From: Candidatus Bathyarchaeota archaeon
Lineage (GTDB): Archaea; Thermoproteota; DRAE01
Direction: 5' to 3'
DNA: 15,913 nucleotides
NCBI GenBank assembly: GCA_011041895.1
Contig: DRAE01000036.1
Location: 1-15,913, forward strand
Made by a program: the position numbers and the translations under genes. This document shows positions 1 through 7,746 of this stretch, piece by piece (the stretch's first letter is position 1; each line of letters starts with the position of its first letter). Under the pieces are notes generated by a model, which ran no database searches, was not told the origin of the DNA, and worked only from the letters and a program-made list of their open reading frames with translations.

Positions 1-1149
1 GATACTCATTTAGGTTATAGGCAATATGGGCTGTATGAAAGAGAGAGGGATTTATATAAAGTCATGGATGAGATCCGTGAAAAGATATTATCTGAGCATG
101 TTAAACTGGTTCTACATTGTGGAGACTTTTTTCATTCATATCATCCTCCATTAGCTGCCCTGAAGGTTACCAAGAACTTTCTAAGAAACCTTCATAGAAA
201 GGGCATCAAAATATATGCAATTCCTGGAGACCATGATTTTCCAAAGCGAAGAGCTTTATTGCCGCATCGTCTCTTCGACGAATATGTAAAAACACTTGGA
301 GTAGGCATCGATGCCTTAGTTGATAGAGTTGAGATCGATGGCAAGACTCTAACTATAGCCGGAGCACGAAGGTATAGCTTAGTATACAAGGATACTCTGC
401 TAAAGGTTTTAGACATTATAAAAGCTAAGACTTCAGGAGATAAAGACAAAATACTAATGTTGCATCAGGCGGTTTACCCCTTCCTTGGCTATGAAAGAGC
501 ATGTGAGCTGCATGAGGGCAATCTTCCAAAGGGCTTCCTATACTATGCAATGGGACACATTCATCAACCAGCTAAAAAGAGGTTAAGTGATGGAAGCATC
601 ATAGCATATCCTGGATCAACGGAGATTATCGATAAAAGGGAAATCGAAGACTATGAAAAAGGTAAAAAAGGATTCTATCTAGTGGATATCTCTGGAGACG
701 CCCCTGAAATACATAGAGTGAAACTAGAGAGTATAAGACCTCAGCTTAGAAGAGATGTGCTTTACACCCAGTTAGAACAACAATTGCTTACAATAAGCAA
801 GGAAATATCAGAGCGATACTCAAGTAAACCCATAATCCATTTTAGAGTCTCTGGAAGGAAAATGAATAGAGAGCATGTGATGTCGGCTATTATGGGAATT
901 CTAAATGATAAGATACTACACTATAGAATAGAGTATGTTGATTTAGACGTGAAAAGAATTCTCAAAACAGAGGAAGTTAAAGTTAGTCTTCTTGACATTA
1001 AATCTCTAATGAGAGAGAGGTTAAGCGATCCAAAGCTAGCTGAGTTCGCATATGAACTATACACTCTGCTTGCAAGAGGCGGAAAAGCCAATATCGAAGC
1101 CGCAAAAATGAAAGCTAAGCACTTCCTCGAAAGAGGAGAATGGAAATGA
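1..1149 (+). CDS. mre11: Mre11 DNA double-strand break repair nuclease (5' end missing)
   Basis: Metallophosphoesterase subunit of the Mre11-Rad50 complex, which trims DNA ends for recombination repair. The frame is open from the first base of the window and opens with Asp-Thr-His-Leu-Gly, the first metal-binding motif, which normally lies about 8-10 residues from the start; so only a few residues are missing and the ATG at 64 is internal. Counting from the first codon, the motifs are DTH (1-3), GDFFH (41-45), GDHD (76-79), LHQ (His155) and GHIH (185-188), in the order and spacing of the family. The third motif is usually GNHD, so residue 77 is an Asp where a metal-binding Asn is expected. 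The remaining ~170 residues fit the capping and Rad50-binding parts. The stop codon overlaps the rad50 start, so the two are translated together. HerA and NurA, frequent archaeal partners, are not in the window. Confidence 0.93.
   Translation, partial: DTHLGYRQYGLYERERDLYKVMDEIREKILSEHVKLVLHCGDFFHSYHPPLAALKVTKNFLRNLHRKGIKIYAIPGDHDFPKRRALLPHRLFDEYVKTLGVGIDALVDRVEIDGKTLTIAGARRYSLVYKDTLLKVLDIIKAKTSGDKDKILMLHQAVYPFLGYERACELHEGNLPKGFLYYAMGHIHQPAKKRLSDGSIIAYPGSTEIIDKREIEDYEKGKKGFYLVDISGDAPEIHRVKLESIRPQLRRDVLYTQLEQQLLTISKEISERYSSKPIIHFRVSGRKMNREHVMSAIMGILNDKILHYRIEYVDLDVKRILKTEEVKVSLLDIKSLMRERLSDPKLAEFAYELYTLLARGGKANIEAAKMKAKHFLERGEWK
1133..1138 (+). promoter_or_regulatory. Ribosome binding site of rad50
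   Basis: GAGGAG lies inside the end of mre11. It is only 1 base before the ATG at 1140 but 7 bases before the ATG at 1146, so it favours the latter, which also gives the ATGA stop/start overlap. Confidence 0.6.
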
Positions 1150-3920
1150 TACTTGAAAGAATCGTGATCAGGAACTTTATGTCGCATAAAAGAACGGAGA
1201 TAAATTTTAATATGGGTGTTACAGCCTTCATAGGGCCAAATGGAGCTGGGAAAAGCAGTATTTTAGATGCGATATATTATGCGTTATATGGGAAATCGGC
1301 AAGGGAAACAATACCCAACTTAATTAAGAAAGGTAAGCGCTATTGCCAAGTTGAATTAACTTTTAGATGCGGTGGAAAAAGATACCATGTAATAAGGTCA
1401 CATAGCCTATTGGGGTCAAAGACAACGGCAAATCTGTTTGAAATCCTCGAAAATGGAAAAAGAAAACTTATAGCAAGAGAGCCAACTACTGTTACTAAGG
1501 AAATCGAGAGCATTATAGGACTAAATCACAAGGTTTTTCTACAAGTAATCTATGTCAGGCAAGGAGAGCTTGAAAGGATAATACTTGAGCCACGAGCCAA
1601 AAGAAAGGAGTTTATGTCCAAAATACTTGGAATTGAAGATCTACAAAAGGCATATGAAAACATGAGAGATATCATTAACGACTTTGAACGTGAGCTTGAA
1701 AGAATCAAGGGGGAGATTAAGCAAAAAGAGGAACGTAAAGAGGAGCTTAAAAAGGTTAAGAAAGAACTTAAAAACGTTGAAAAGCGTCGTCAAACTCTCC
1801 TAGAAGAACTCTCAAAAATAAAGACTAGCCTTACAGAAGTGAAAACGCAACTGGCTAACCTAGAAAAGCAGAAAATTAGGTTCGAGCATTTTAAGGCTAA
1901 GCTAGAGAAGTGTGAAAGCGATCTAACAGCATTAGAGAACAAGTTAGATACTCTTAGAAAGGAGCTTGTAAAATGTGAAGACGCTAGAAAGCGCATGAAA
2001 GAAATCGAGGATAAAGTCAAACTACACAATAAGTTAGCGGAGGCGGCGTCAAAGTACTATGAGAGAGACGCTGTGAAAAGCGAGCTTCTAGACCTTGAAA
2101 ATGATTATAAGCGATATACTCTCCTCAAAGATACACTTGCCCAGCTCGAAAAATATTACAACGAATATCAAACAGTAGAGGAAAACATCGAGAAAATAGA
2201 GCATACACTAGAAAGCTATGCAGAGTACTATCATGAACTCCAGAATCTCGAAAAGGAGAAGAATACTATTCGAAGGGAGCTTAATGAATATCTTAGGGAA
2301 GTTAATGCATTCAAAAAGCTCCTAGAGGAAAAACTCAAAGTTGAGATAAAACACGATGAAATGGGGCGATTAATTGGCGATACAAAAGCCAGAATCGAGG
2401 AAATAATCGACGGGAAAAAACGTGAAATAAATAATTTAAGAGAGGATTTGTCATCTCACATTGCAGTTATTGACGATAGAAAAAAGAAGATAGAGGAACT
2501 TAAGAAAGTTAGAGTTAAGTGCCCTCTTTGTGGACAGTTGTTAACAGAATCTCACAGAATAAAAGTCATAAGAGACCTAATGGAGGAGGTTAGAGAGCAT
2601 AAGCTTGAGAAAATGAAAATTGAGAGCTTGATACAGAAGCTTGAAAAGGATCTTGAATACTATGAAAAAGAGAAAACTTCTCTCACAGAGCTCTGGAATA
2701 GCTACTATAATGAGATACATCCTAAGTTAAATGTAATTAGGAAATTGAGAGAAAAACTTCAGGATATGGCTGAGAGGTATACTTTCCTCCAAGAGATGAC
2801 CAAGGAATATCTGAGATCGAAGCAGATGCTAGATAATTTAAGGAAAAAACGCCGAGAATTGGAAAGATATGTTACAGAGTACAATAAAGTTTGTGCCGAA
2901 CTAGAGGCTTTAGAGGGAAAACATGGCCCCCCTGATAACTTAAGGTTAAATATCGAGCTCAAAAAAGCTAAACTGAGAACTTTAGAAGATGAAATTGCAG
3001 AGATTGAATCAAATTTAGGAGTACACTTTGAACATGGGGAGGAAGTTAGACTTAAGCTAAATGAACTCTCAATGTTTAAAAGCGAATATGAGGAACTTAA
3101 ATCTGATTTTGAAAGACTAAGAGTTATTGAAGGACAGCTTCAAAACCTAGTTGAGCAACGAGAAAAGCTCAAGTTAGAGATTCAAAGACTAAGGGATTTC
3201 ATGAAGAAAATTCAGTATAACCCCAAAGAACATGAAAGCGTAAGGGAAAAACATGATAAACTTCATGCGCTTGTTGGACAGTATGAAGGTGAATTAAAGT
3301 CACTTAGAGAGCAAGCCATAAAGCTCAAACAACAAATCTCGAATCTAAGAGAAAAATTAAAAAAGCTGGAGGCCAAGGAGAAATATGCTAGGCGTCTAGA
3401 CAAGTTCATTAAGTTGTTGGAGCGGTTACGTTCTCTATATGGAAAAGATGGTCTACAAAAGGTGATACGTGAGAAAGCCGTGAAGAGCATAGCGACGTTA
3501 ACCAGCAGATATCTTGAGAAATTTGGACTTGGCATAAGCAACGTTGGCTTCGATGAAAACTTTGATATTAAGGTGTACAGCTCATTCTACTCAGAGGCTA
3601 TCCCAGTTAAAAACTTAAGTGGTGGAGAGATAATTGCCATAGCTCTAGCCTTTAGATTTGCACTTGCAAAGGTCATTGCTGGAGACCGAGTAGAGATGCT
3701 GATCCTAGACGAGCCAACAACTTTCCTAGACGAAACTCGTAGAAGGGATCTCGTAAACATTATAAGGGATGTATTTATGACTGTGGAGAGGATGCTTCCA
3801 CAGTTGATAATTGTAACCCATAACAGGGAGCTTGAGGAGGCTGCCACTACAGTATACTTTGTCAATAAAGATGCAACTGGAACATCGCGTGTAACCTTAC
3901 AGGAAGAAGCAAAGATTTAA
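1146..3920 (+). CDS. rad50: Rad50 SMC-like DNA repair ATPase
   Basis: ATP-dependent partner of Mre11 that tethers and opens DNA ends. The N-terminal half-ATPase has the Walker A loop GPNGAGKS at about residues 30-37. A long, charged heptad-rich coiled coil fills most of the middle, interrupted by the zinc hook CPLC at about 459-462, through which two Rad50 molecules dimerise. The C-terminal half-ATPase carries the ABC signature LSGGE (about 823), Walker B LILDEP (about 852) and the switch histidine in VTHNRE. The length, 924 residues, is normal for archaeal Rad50. I chose the ATG at 1146 over the one at 1140 because of the spacing to GAGGAG and the ATGA overlap with mre11. The gene is intact; the region after its stop already contains the promoter of the next gene. 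Confidence 0.96.
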   Translation: MILERIVIRNFMSHKRTEINFNMGVTAFIGPNGAGKSSILDAIYYALYGKSARETIPNLIKKGKRYCQVELTFRCGGKRYHVIRSHSLLGSKTTANLFEILENGKRKLIAREPTTVTKEIESIIGLNHKVFLQVIYVRQGELERIILEPRAKRKEFMSKILGIEDLQKAYENMRDIINDFERELERIKGEIKQKEERKEELKKVKKELKNVEKRRQTLLEELSKIKTSLTEVKTQLANLEKQKIRFEHFKAKLEKCESDLTALENKLDTLRKELVKCEDARKRMKEIEDKVKLHNKLAEAASKYYERDAVKSELLDLENDYKRYTLLKDTLAQLEKYYNEYQTVEENIEKIEHTLESYAEYYHELQNLEKEKNTIRRELNEYLREVNAFKKLLEEKLKVEIKHDEMGRLIGDTKARIEEIIDGKKREINNLREDLSSHIAVIDDRKKKIEELKKVRVKCPLCGQLLTESHRIKVIRDLMEEVREHKLEKMKIESLIQKLEKDLEYYEKEKTSLTELWNSYYNEIHPKLNVIRKLREKLQDMAERYTFLQEMTKEYLRSKQMLDNLRKKRRELERYVTEYNKVCAELEALEGKHGPPDNLRLNIELKKAKLRTLEDEIAEIESNLGVHFEHGEEVRLKLNELSMFKSEYEELKSDFERLRVIEGQLQNLVEQREKLKLEIQRLRDFMKKIQYNPKEHESVREKHDKLHALVGQYEGELKSLREQAIKLKQQISNLREKLKKLEAKEKYARRLDKFIKLLERLRSLYGKDGLQKVIREKAVKSIATLTSRYLEKFGLGISNVGFDENFDIKVYSSFYSEAIPVKNLSGGEIIAIALAFRFALAKVIAGDRVEMLILDEPTTFLDETRRRDLVNIIRDVFMTVERMLPQLIIVTHNRELEEAATTVYFVNKDATGTSRVTLQEEAKI

Positions 3921-3923
3921 ATA
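3914..3923 (+). promoter_or_regulatory. Probable TATA box for the ATP-grasp gene
   Basis: GATTTAAATA spans the rad50 stop codon. Its TTTAAATA core (3916-3923) is centred about 26-30 bases before the TTG at 3943 and the ATG at 3949, the distance expected for archaeal transcription starting at or next to the start codon. The mRNA is therefore probably leaderless, in keeping with the lack of a ribosome binding site. Confidence 0.5.
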
Positions 3924-3942
3924 GATGATGAATGCAGTATAG

Positions 3943-5163
3943 TTGATAATGGAGATGGATGATTCATCGTCTATAGAAAACTTTCAATACTATCCATATG
4001 CAGGTTTTGACTTTCTCATAAGTAGAGATGGCCAACTCTATTTTCTTGAAGCAAACGGAGTAGCTGCTGGAATAGCATATGTTTCATTCGTTGCAAGACA
4101 GCTTGGAAGATACGTAGTAGACAAGCGACTTCTCAAAATGCTGATGCCGAACATGAAACTCCTCGACAGATTTGTGCAAATGTCGATTACATACTACCGG
4201 TTCAAAACTGGAAGCGAAGATGATAAGCCACTAGTGGCCATAACTTATCCAAAACATGGCTCAAAATTCATTGAATGGGAGATTAGATCAATAAGAAATG
4301 CATTTAAAAACCATGGGATCGAAGCATACATAGTCAACAAGAAAAACGCTAGAATGGGAAAAGACGGCTACCTGAGAATACGTATAAACGGCTATACGCT
4401 TATACCAGACCTAATAATTAGAAGAACATTGAATTTTCCCGATAGAACGCGTCAGCCAATGATCAACCCACGTGAAGTAGGTGAAATTACAAAGGATAAG
4501 TGGATTACATACAAGGTTGTAAGGGACTTCCTGAAGAAACATCCAGAATACGAGGGAACATTCAAGTTACCAGAAACACACTTCATAAGCTCCTCCAACA
4601 AGCTTATTTCAAGAGTATATGATATGCTGGATGCACATGGGTCAGTAGTTGTGAAACCAGTTGATGGATGCGGTGGAAAAGGAATCACTTTCATAAGAAG
4701 CAGGAAATCGGTTGAAGACAGGCTGGAGCCAATGGTTGAAAGAACAGAGAAGAGAAAATCCAGCATAATAGTGCAGGAAGAAGTCAATGTTATGCCATTC
4801 CAGGGATTTGATGGCCACATGTATGCCTTTGACCTGCGAATCTATGGTCTACTTGGAAGATTTGCTGGTGGACACGTTAGAAGAAGCCCACTTCCAAGAG
4901 GATCCCCAGACAAAGACCTTGAGAAAAAGTGTGTAAGCAACATAAGCTCTGGAGGAGCATTTGCTCTACTTCTCTTAGGAGGGGAAAAAGATCTGACAAT
5001 GGTGCCGCTGACGAGAATAGCCTATAGATTTGGAGGAGAGAAGCTTCCAATAGAGGGAAATGCTCTCATACTTGGAGGTAAACTCCTTGAAAATCTGAGG
5101 AAAGCTGTGACATGCATTGCATGGGCTATAAGCGAAGCCGTAATGAAAAGGAAGGGCATGTAG
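3943..5163 (+). CDS. ATP-grasp family ligase, apparently circularly permuted
   Basis: Probable ATP-dependent carboxylate-amine (or thiol) ligase of unknown substrate. The ATP-grasp nucleotide loop is visible as VVVKPVDGCGGKG (Lys238, Gly-rich 242-247), followed by a hinge-like VQEEV and a DLR motif (Asp297, Arg299). A domain resembling the pre-ATP-grasp fold precedes it (about residues 78-140). Nothing after residue 300 looks like the usual closing metal-binding Glu-x-Asn segment. Instead that segment appears at the N-terminus: AGFDFL, a D-G turn, then YFLEANG with Glu36 and Asn38. A TAG stop immediately precedes the TTG at 3943, so the protein cannot start earlier; the ATG at 3949 is the likelier start given the TATA spacing. 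It could be a true permuted enzyme or the remaining half of a tandem protein. Substrate cannot be told; the neighbours (unknown protein, ECF S component) do not settle it. Confidence 0.8.
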   Translation: MIMEMDDSSSIENFQYYPYAGFDFLISRDGQLYFLEANGVAAGIAYVSFVARQLGRYVVDKRLLKMLMPNMKLLDRFVQMSITYYRFKTGSEDDKPLVAITYPKHGSKFIEWEIRSIRNAFKNHGIEAYIVNKKNARMGKDGYLRIRINGYTLIPDLIIRRTLNFPDRTRQPMINPREVGEITKDKWITYKVVRDFLKKHPEYEGTFKLPETHFISSSNKLISRVYDMLDAHGSVVVKPVDGCGGKGITFIRSRKSVEDRLEPMVERTEKRKSSIIVQEEVNVMPFQGFDGHMYAFDLRIYGLLGRFAGGHVRRSPLPRGSPDKDLEKKCVSNISSGGAFALLLLGGEKDLTMVPLTRIAYRFGGEKLPIEGNALILGGKLLENLRKAVTCIAWAISEAVMKRKGM

Positions 5164-5171
5164 GGTTTCAC

Positions 5172-5181
5172 CTATATTTTA
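5172..5181 (+). promoter_or_regulatory. Possible TATA box for the 227-residue protein
   Basis: CTATATTTTA lies in the 48-base gap, about 36 bases before the ATG at 5212. A second AT-rich stretch, TATTTTTAG near 5195-5203, is an alternative but sits too close to the ATG. Neither matches the TTTAAA pattern of the other promoters here, so this is weak. Confidence 0.25.
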
Positions 5182-5211
5182 GAAGATGCAAAAGTATTTT
5201 TAGAGATTAAA

Positions 5212-5895
5212 ATGGTCGTAGCTGGAAAGGTGTTCAAGTTAAACCTCTACATGAGCATGCGAGAGCTAAGGAATCTACTGTCAAGCTTTGAAATTGAAAA
5301 GGAGATTGAACTCGGTGAAAAACCTCTTACACTTGAATACCGTGTAGCGGACATTGGAAGCTTCAGAGAAGGGATAAAATTTAACCTTCTACAGGACAGA
5401 GTTAAAGTTATTCCATTCAAGGATGGCGAGCGCACAGTTACGTTAACATATAAGGTTCCCATGCTAGTATATCCCAAAGAGAGGCAAATATACCTTCTAA
5501 TATGCAGAAAAAAGTATGCTGCAAACGCTATAGCATCCATAATAGCTAGAAAACTGTTCGGTGACGTGAACATTATCTCCAGCATTGAGATTCCACATGA
5601 AACCCTCGTGAACTTTCACGAGGCAAACAGAGAAGACACCAAGGTTATCTTCTTTGATGGAGTAGGGCCCTCAAATCTCAAAAAGATATCCCTATATGGG
5701 TCAATGCTTGCTGACACTGACATCTTCAGACTATACGCTGAAAAAGGTCGTATATGGTACATGGTAGTCAAATCTAGGAGGTTTGGATATGTCATGGGCA
5801 TAACCAGAGATGCTTCAATAACAGTCTTTAATAACATCCCGTATACAAGCTTCTTCAATTTCGTCATAGACGAGATACTTCCACTACTGCCCTAG
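5212..5895 (+). CDS. Conserved-looking protein of unknown function, 227 residues
   Basis: I do not recognise a family. It is a soluble, mixed alpha/beta protein with no signal peptide, membrane segment, Cys pair or nucleotide loop. An N-terminal part (about 1-90) is rich in beta-like alternation. A middle Lys/Arg-Ala-rich helix (KKYAANAIASIIARKLFG) follows a strand reading QIYLLICR. The C-terminal third contains strands WYMVVKS and a final amphipathic helix. Codon use resembles its neighbours and the reading frame is clean for 684 bases, so it is a real gene. It lies 48 bases after the ATP-grasp gene and 58 before the ECF transporter gene. The latter has its own promoter, so an operon is more likely with the ATP-grasp gene than with the transporter. 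No function is proposed. Confidence 0.75.
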   Translation: MVVAGKVFKLNLYMSMRELRNLLSSFEIEKEIELGEKPLTLEYRVADIGSFREGIKFNLLQDRVKVIPFKDGERTVTLTYKVPMLVYPKERQIYLLICRKKYAANAIASIIARKLFGDVNIISSIEIPHETLVNFHEANREDTKVIFFDGVGPSNLKKISLYGSMLADTDIFRLYAEKGRIWYMVVKSRRFGYVMGITRDASITVFNNIPYTSFFNFVIDEILPLLP

Positions 5896-5900
5896 CATAC

Positions 5901-5909
5901 CTTTAAATG
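5901..5909 (+). promoter_or_regulatory. Probable TATA box for the ECF transporter gene
   Basis: CTTTAAATG lies just after the previous stop codon. Transcription would begin near 5932, leaving a leader of about 22 bases that contains the strong GAGGTG ribosome binding site. Confidence 0.55.
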
Positions 5910-5940
5910 CTAGATAACAAGATAATTATGAGACATCACA

Positions 5941-5946
5941 GAGGTG
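5941..5946 (+). promoter_or_regulatory. Ribosome binding site of the ECF S component
   Basis: GAGGTG, a near-perfect complement to the archaeal 16S rRNA tail, lies 7 bases before the ATG at 5954 and fixes that start. Confidence 0.7.
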
Positions 5947-5953
5947 CAGGAGA

Positions 5954-6448
5954 ATGAAAAAATACGCTGTTTTTGCATCAAGGATTTCCGTGATGACAGC
6001 TCTGGTTGCTGTAGCCACGTGTATGATTAGCGTACCAATACCTCCAACAAGAGGCTACATAAACGTAGGAGATGCAATGGTCATGATATCTGCCCTACTG
6101 TTCGGTCCCATTGTAGGCATGATAGCTGGAGGAGTAGGCTCGGCACTTGCAGACATGGTACTAGGATATGGGTGGTGGGCACCATACACGTTAATCATAA
6201 AGGGGCTTGAAGGGCTTGTTGCAGGGCTGCTCTACAAGAAACTTAGATCAAAAATACTTGCAACGCTGCCAGCTGGAGCAATAATGGTGCTAGGCTACCT
6301 ACTAGTTGAAACAGTGCTCTATGGATATGGACCTGCGCTTGTAGAGCTTCCAGGAAATACTTTCCAAGCAGCTTTTGGAATAATAGTGGGAATCTGCGTG
6401 GCAGAGGCAATGGAGAAAAGGCTGAAAGTCAAGCTTCCAATGGAATAG
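5954..6448 (+). CDS. ECF transporter S component (vitamin-type substrate-binding membrane protein)
   Basis: Small integral membrane protein that binds a vitamin or cofactor precursor and docks to a shared energising module (two ATPases and EcfT). With 164 residues and about five or six hydrophobic segments it has the usual S-component size. The typical pattern is visible: an N-terminal segment ending in VPIPPT, then YINVGDAMVMISALLFGP, a Gly-rich GMIAGGVGSALADM stretch, a Tyr/Trp loop, and TLIIKGLEGLVAGLL. The pattern resembles the riboflavin/pyrimidine-type S components, but I cannot tell the substrate from sequence alone. No EcfA or EcfT gene is in the window, so it must use a module encoded elsewhere. 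It has its own promoter and ribosome binding site, consistent with a solitary S component. No riboswitch-like leader fits into the 58-base gap. Confidence 0.82.
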   Translation: MKKYAVFASRISVMTALVAVATCMISVPIPPTRGYINVGDAMVMISALLFGPIVGMIAGGVGSALADMVLGYGWWAPYTLIIKGLEGLVAGLLYKKLRSKILATLPAGAIMVLGYLLVETVLYGYGPALVELPGNTFQAAFGIIVGICVAEAMEKRLKVKLPME

Positions 6449-6457
6449 CCTTAAATT
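6449..6457 (+). promoter_or_regulatory. Probable TATA box for the flavodiiron gene
   Basis: CCTTAAATT immediately follows the ECF gene stop. Transcription would start near 6480, right at the ribosome binding site. Confidence 0.4.
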
Positions 6458-6479
6458 CAAGAGTTACTAAGAGTATAGC

Positions 6480-6485
6480 GGTGAG
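6480..6485 (+). promoter_or_regulatory. Ribosome binding site supporting a TTG start
   Basis: GGTGAG ends 6 bases before the TTG at 6492. Between the upstream in-frame stop (6468-6470) and this TTG there is no ATG or GTG in frame, so the site settles the start. Confidence 0.65.
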
Positions 6486-6491
6486 CAAATC

Positions 6492-7715
6492 TTGAAGCGT
6501 ACCTCCAGAATATTTACCGAAGAAATCTCCGAGAATTTTTACCTCATGAGAATAGATGATAAAGAAACTCTCTTCTTTGAATCACTATGGTACATCCCAG
6601 AAGGAATAACGTATAATGCATACCTAATGCTAACAGACGGGGGAAACATTCTCTTTGATGCATGGAAGCATGCGTATTCTGAACAATTCATAGAGACTCT
6701 GAAGAACATAGTCGATGCAAGAGACATAGATTACATAGTAATCCATCACACAGAGCCAGATCACAGTGGAAGTCTACCAAAACTCCTTGAGGAAAACGGC
6801 TTCAAAGCTGAAATTATAGGCAACCCACTTTCAAAAACAATGCTGGAAAACTTCTACAACATAAAGCTCAAGTTCAAGCCAGTTAAAGATGGAGACTCGA
6901 TGATAATTGGAGGTAAAAAGCTAGTTTTCATACATACTCCATGGCTACACTGGCCAGAGACGATGATGACATACATTCCGGAGGATAAGATTCTCTTATC
7001 TGGGGACGCCTTTGGAGGATTCTCTACTCCCAACGCTATACATGACAGCGATGAGCAGCTTGTCTCAGAATATATTCCATTTGCAAGAAAGTACTTTGCA
7101 ACGATAATTGGCCATTACAGGCCATATGTACTGAAGGCCATAGATAAAGTAGCTAAACTTGGAATTGGAATCGAGTTAATTGCTCCACTCCATGGAATCC
7201 TCTGGAGAAGAGATCCTAATAAGATAATTGAATATTACGTTAAGTGGGCTAAGGCTGAACCTGAAAAGGGCAAGGTAATTGTAATCTACAGTTCAATGTA
7301 CGGCTCATGTGAGGAGGCAGTTAAGGTCGCTGTAGATGAGCTTTCAAGACTAGGCTATAATCCAATAATATTTAAATTCACTGATAGAGAGCAGGATCCG
7401 CTAAGTGATGTTCTCGGAGAACTTATAGATGCTGAAGCCATTATACTGGCATCTGCAACATATGAAGCCGGAATCTTCCCAACAATCTCACATTTACTGA
7501 ATATTGTATCCCATAAACTTAGGTCAAATAAACATGTATTGATATTGTCATCATATGGCTGGGGAGGAGTAGCTGGAAGAAAGATGTCTGAAACTCTTTC
7601 AAATGCTGGATTCAACATTGTTGACACTATAGAGTTTAGAGGAAGGCTATCAAAGGAAGACCGTGAAAGAATAGTGGAGAGCGTGAGAAAACTAATTGAG
7701 CAACTAAGTAGTTAA
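6492..7715 (+). CDS. fprA: Flavodiiron protein (A-type, oxygen or NO reductase)
   Basis: Cytoplasmic flavodiiron protein that reduces O2 to water (or NO to N2O) to protect an anaerobe. The N-terminal metallo-beta-lactamase-like domain (about 1-250) carries the full di-iron set: His86, Glu88 and Asp90 in the H-x-E-x-D-H motif, then His153 (in WLHWPE), Asp172 (in SGDAFGG) and His234 (in PLHG). The C-terminal flavodoxin domain (about 255-407) has the FMN phosphate loop SSMYGSC and the later SSYGWGG loop. At 407 residues it is the core two-domain form, without a fused rubredoxin or flavin reductase; no rubredoxin gene is in the window, so the electron donor is encoded elsewhere (F420H2 is the donor for methanogen homologues, rubredoxin for others). 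The start is TTG. Its own TATA box and ribosome binding site suggest independent transcription. Confidence 0.95.
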   Translation: MKRTSRIFTEEISENFYLMRIDDKETLFFESLWYIPEGITYNAYLMLTDGGNILFDAWKHAYSEQFIETLKNIVDARDIDYIVIHHTEPDHSGSLPKLLEENGFKAEIIGNPLSKTMLENFYNIKLKFKPVKDGDSMIIGGKKLVFIHTPWLHWPETMMTYIPEDKILLSGDAFGGFSTPNAIHDSDEQLVSEYIPFARKYFATIIGHYRPYVLKAIDKVAKLGIGIELIAPLHGILWRRDPNKIIEYYVKWAKAEPEKGKVIVIYSSMYGSCEEAVKVAVDELSRLGYNPIIFKFTDREQDPLSDVLGELIDAEAIILASATYEAGIFPTISHLLNIVSHKLRSNKHVLILSSYGWGGVAGRKMSETLSNAGFNIVDTIEFRGRLSKEDRERIVESVRKLIEQLSS

Positions 7716-7746
7716 GCAAATTAACGCTGGCAGATTAACAAGGATA

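Noticed and set aside
64..66. ATG at 64 as the start of mre11
   Set aside because: The frame is open upstream to base 1 and encodes the essential DTH metal motif, so this Met is internal.
4452..4820. 122-residue minus-strand reading frame
   Set aside because: Antisense to the ATP-grasp core; its composition is that of a shadow frame.
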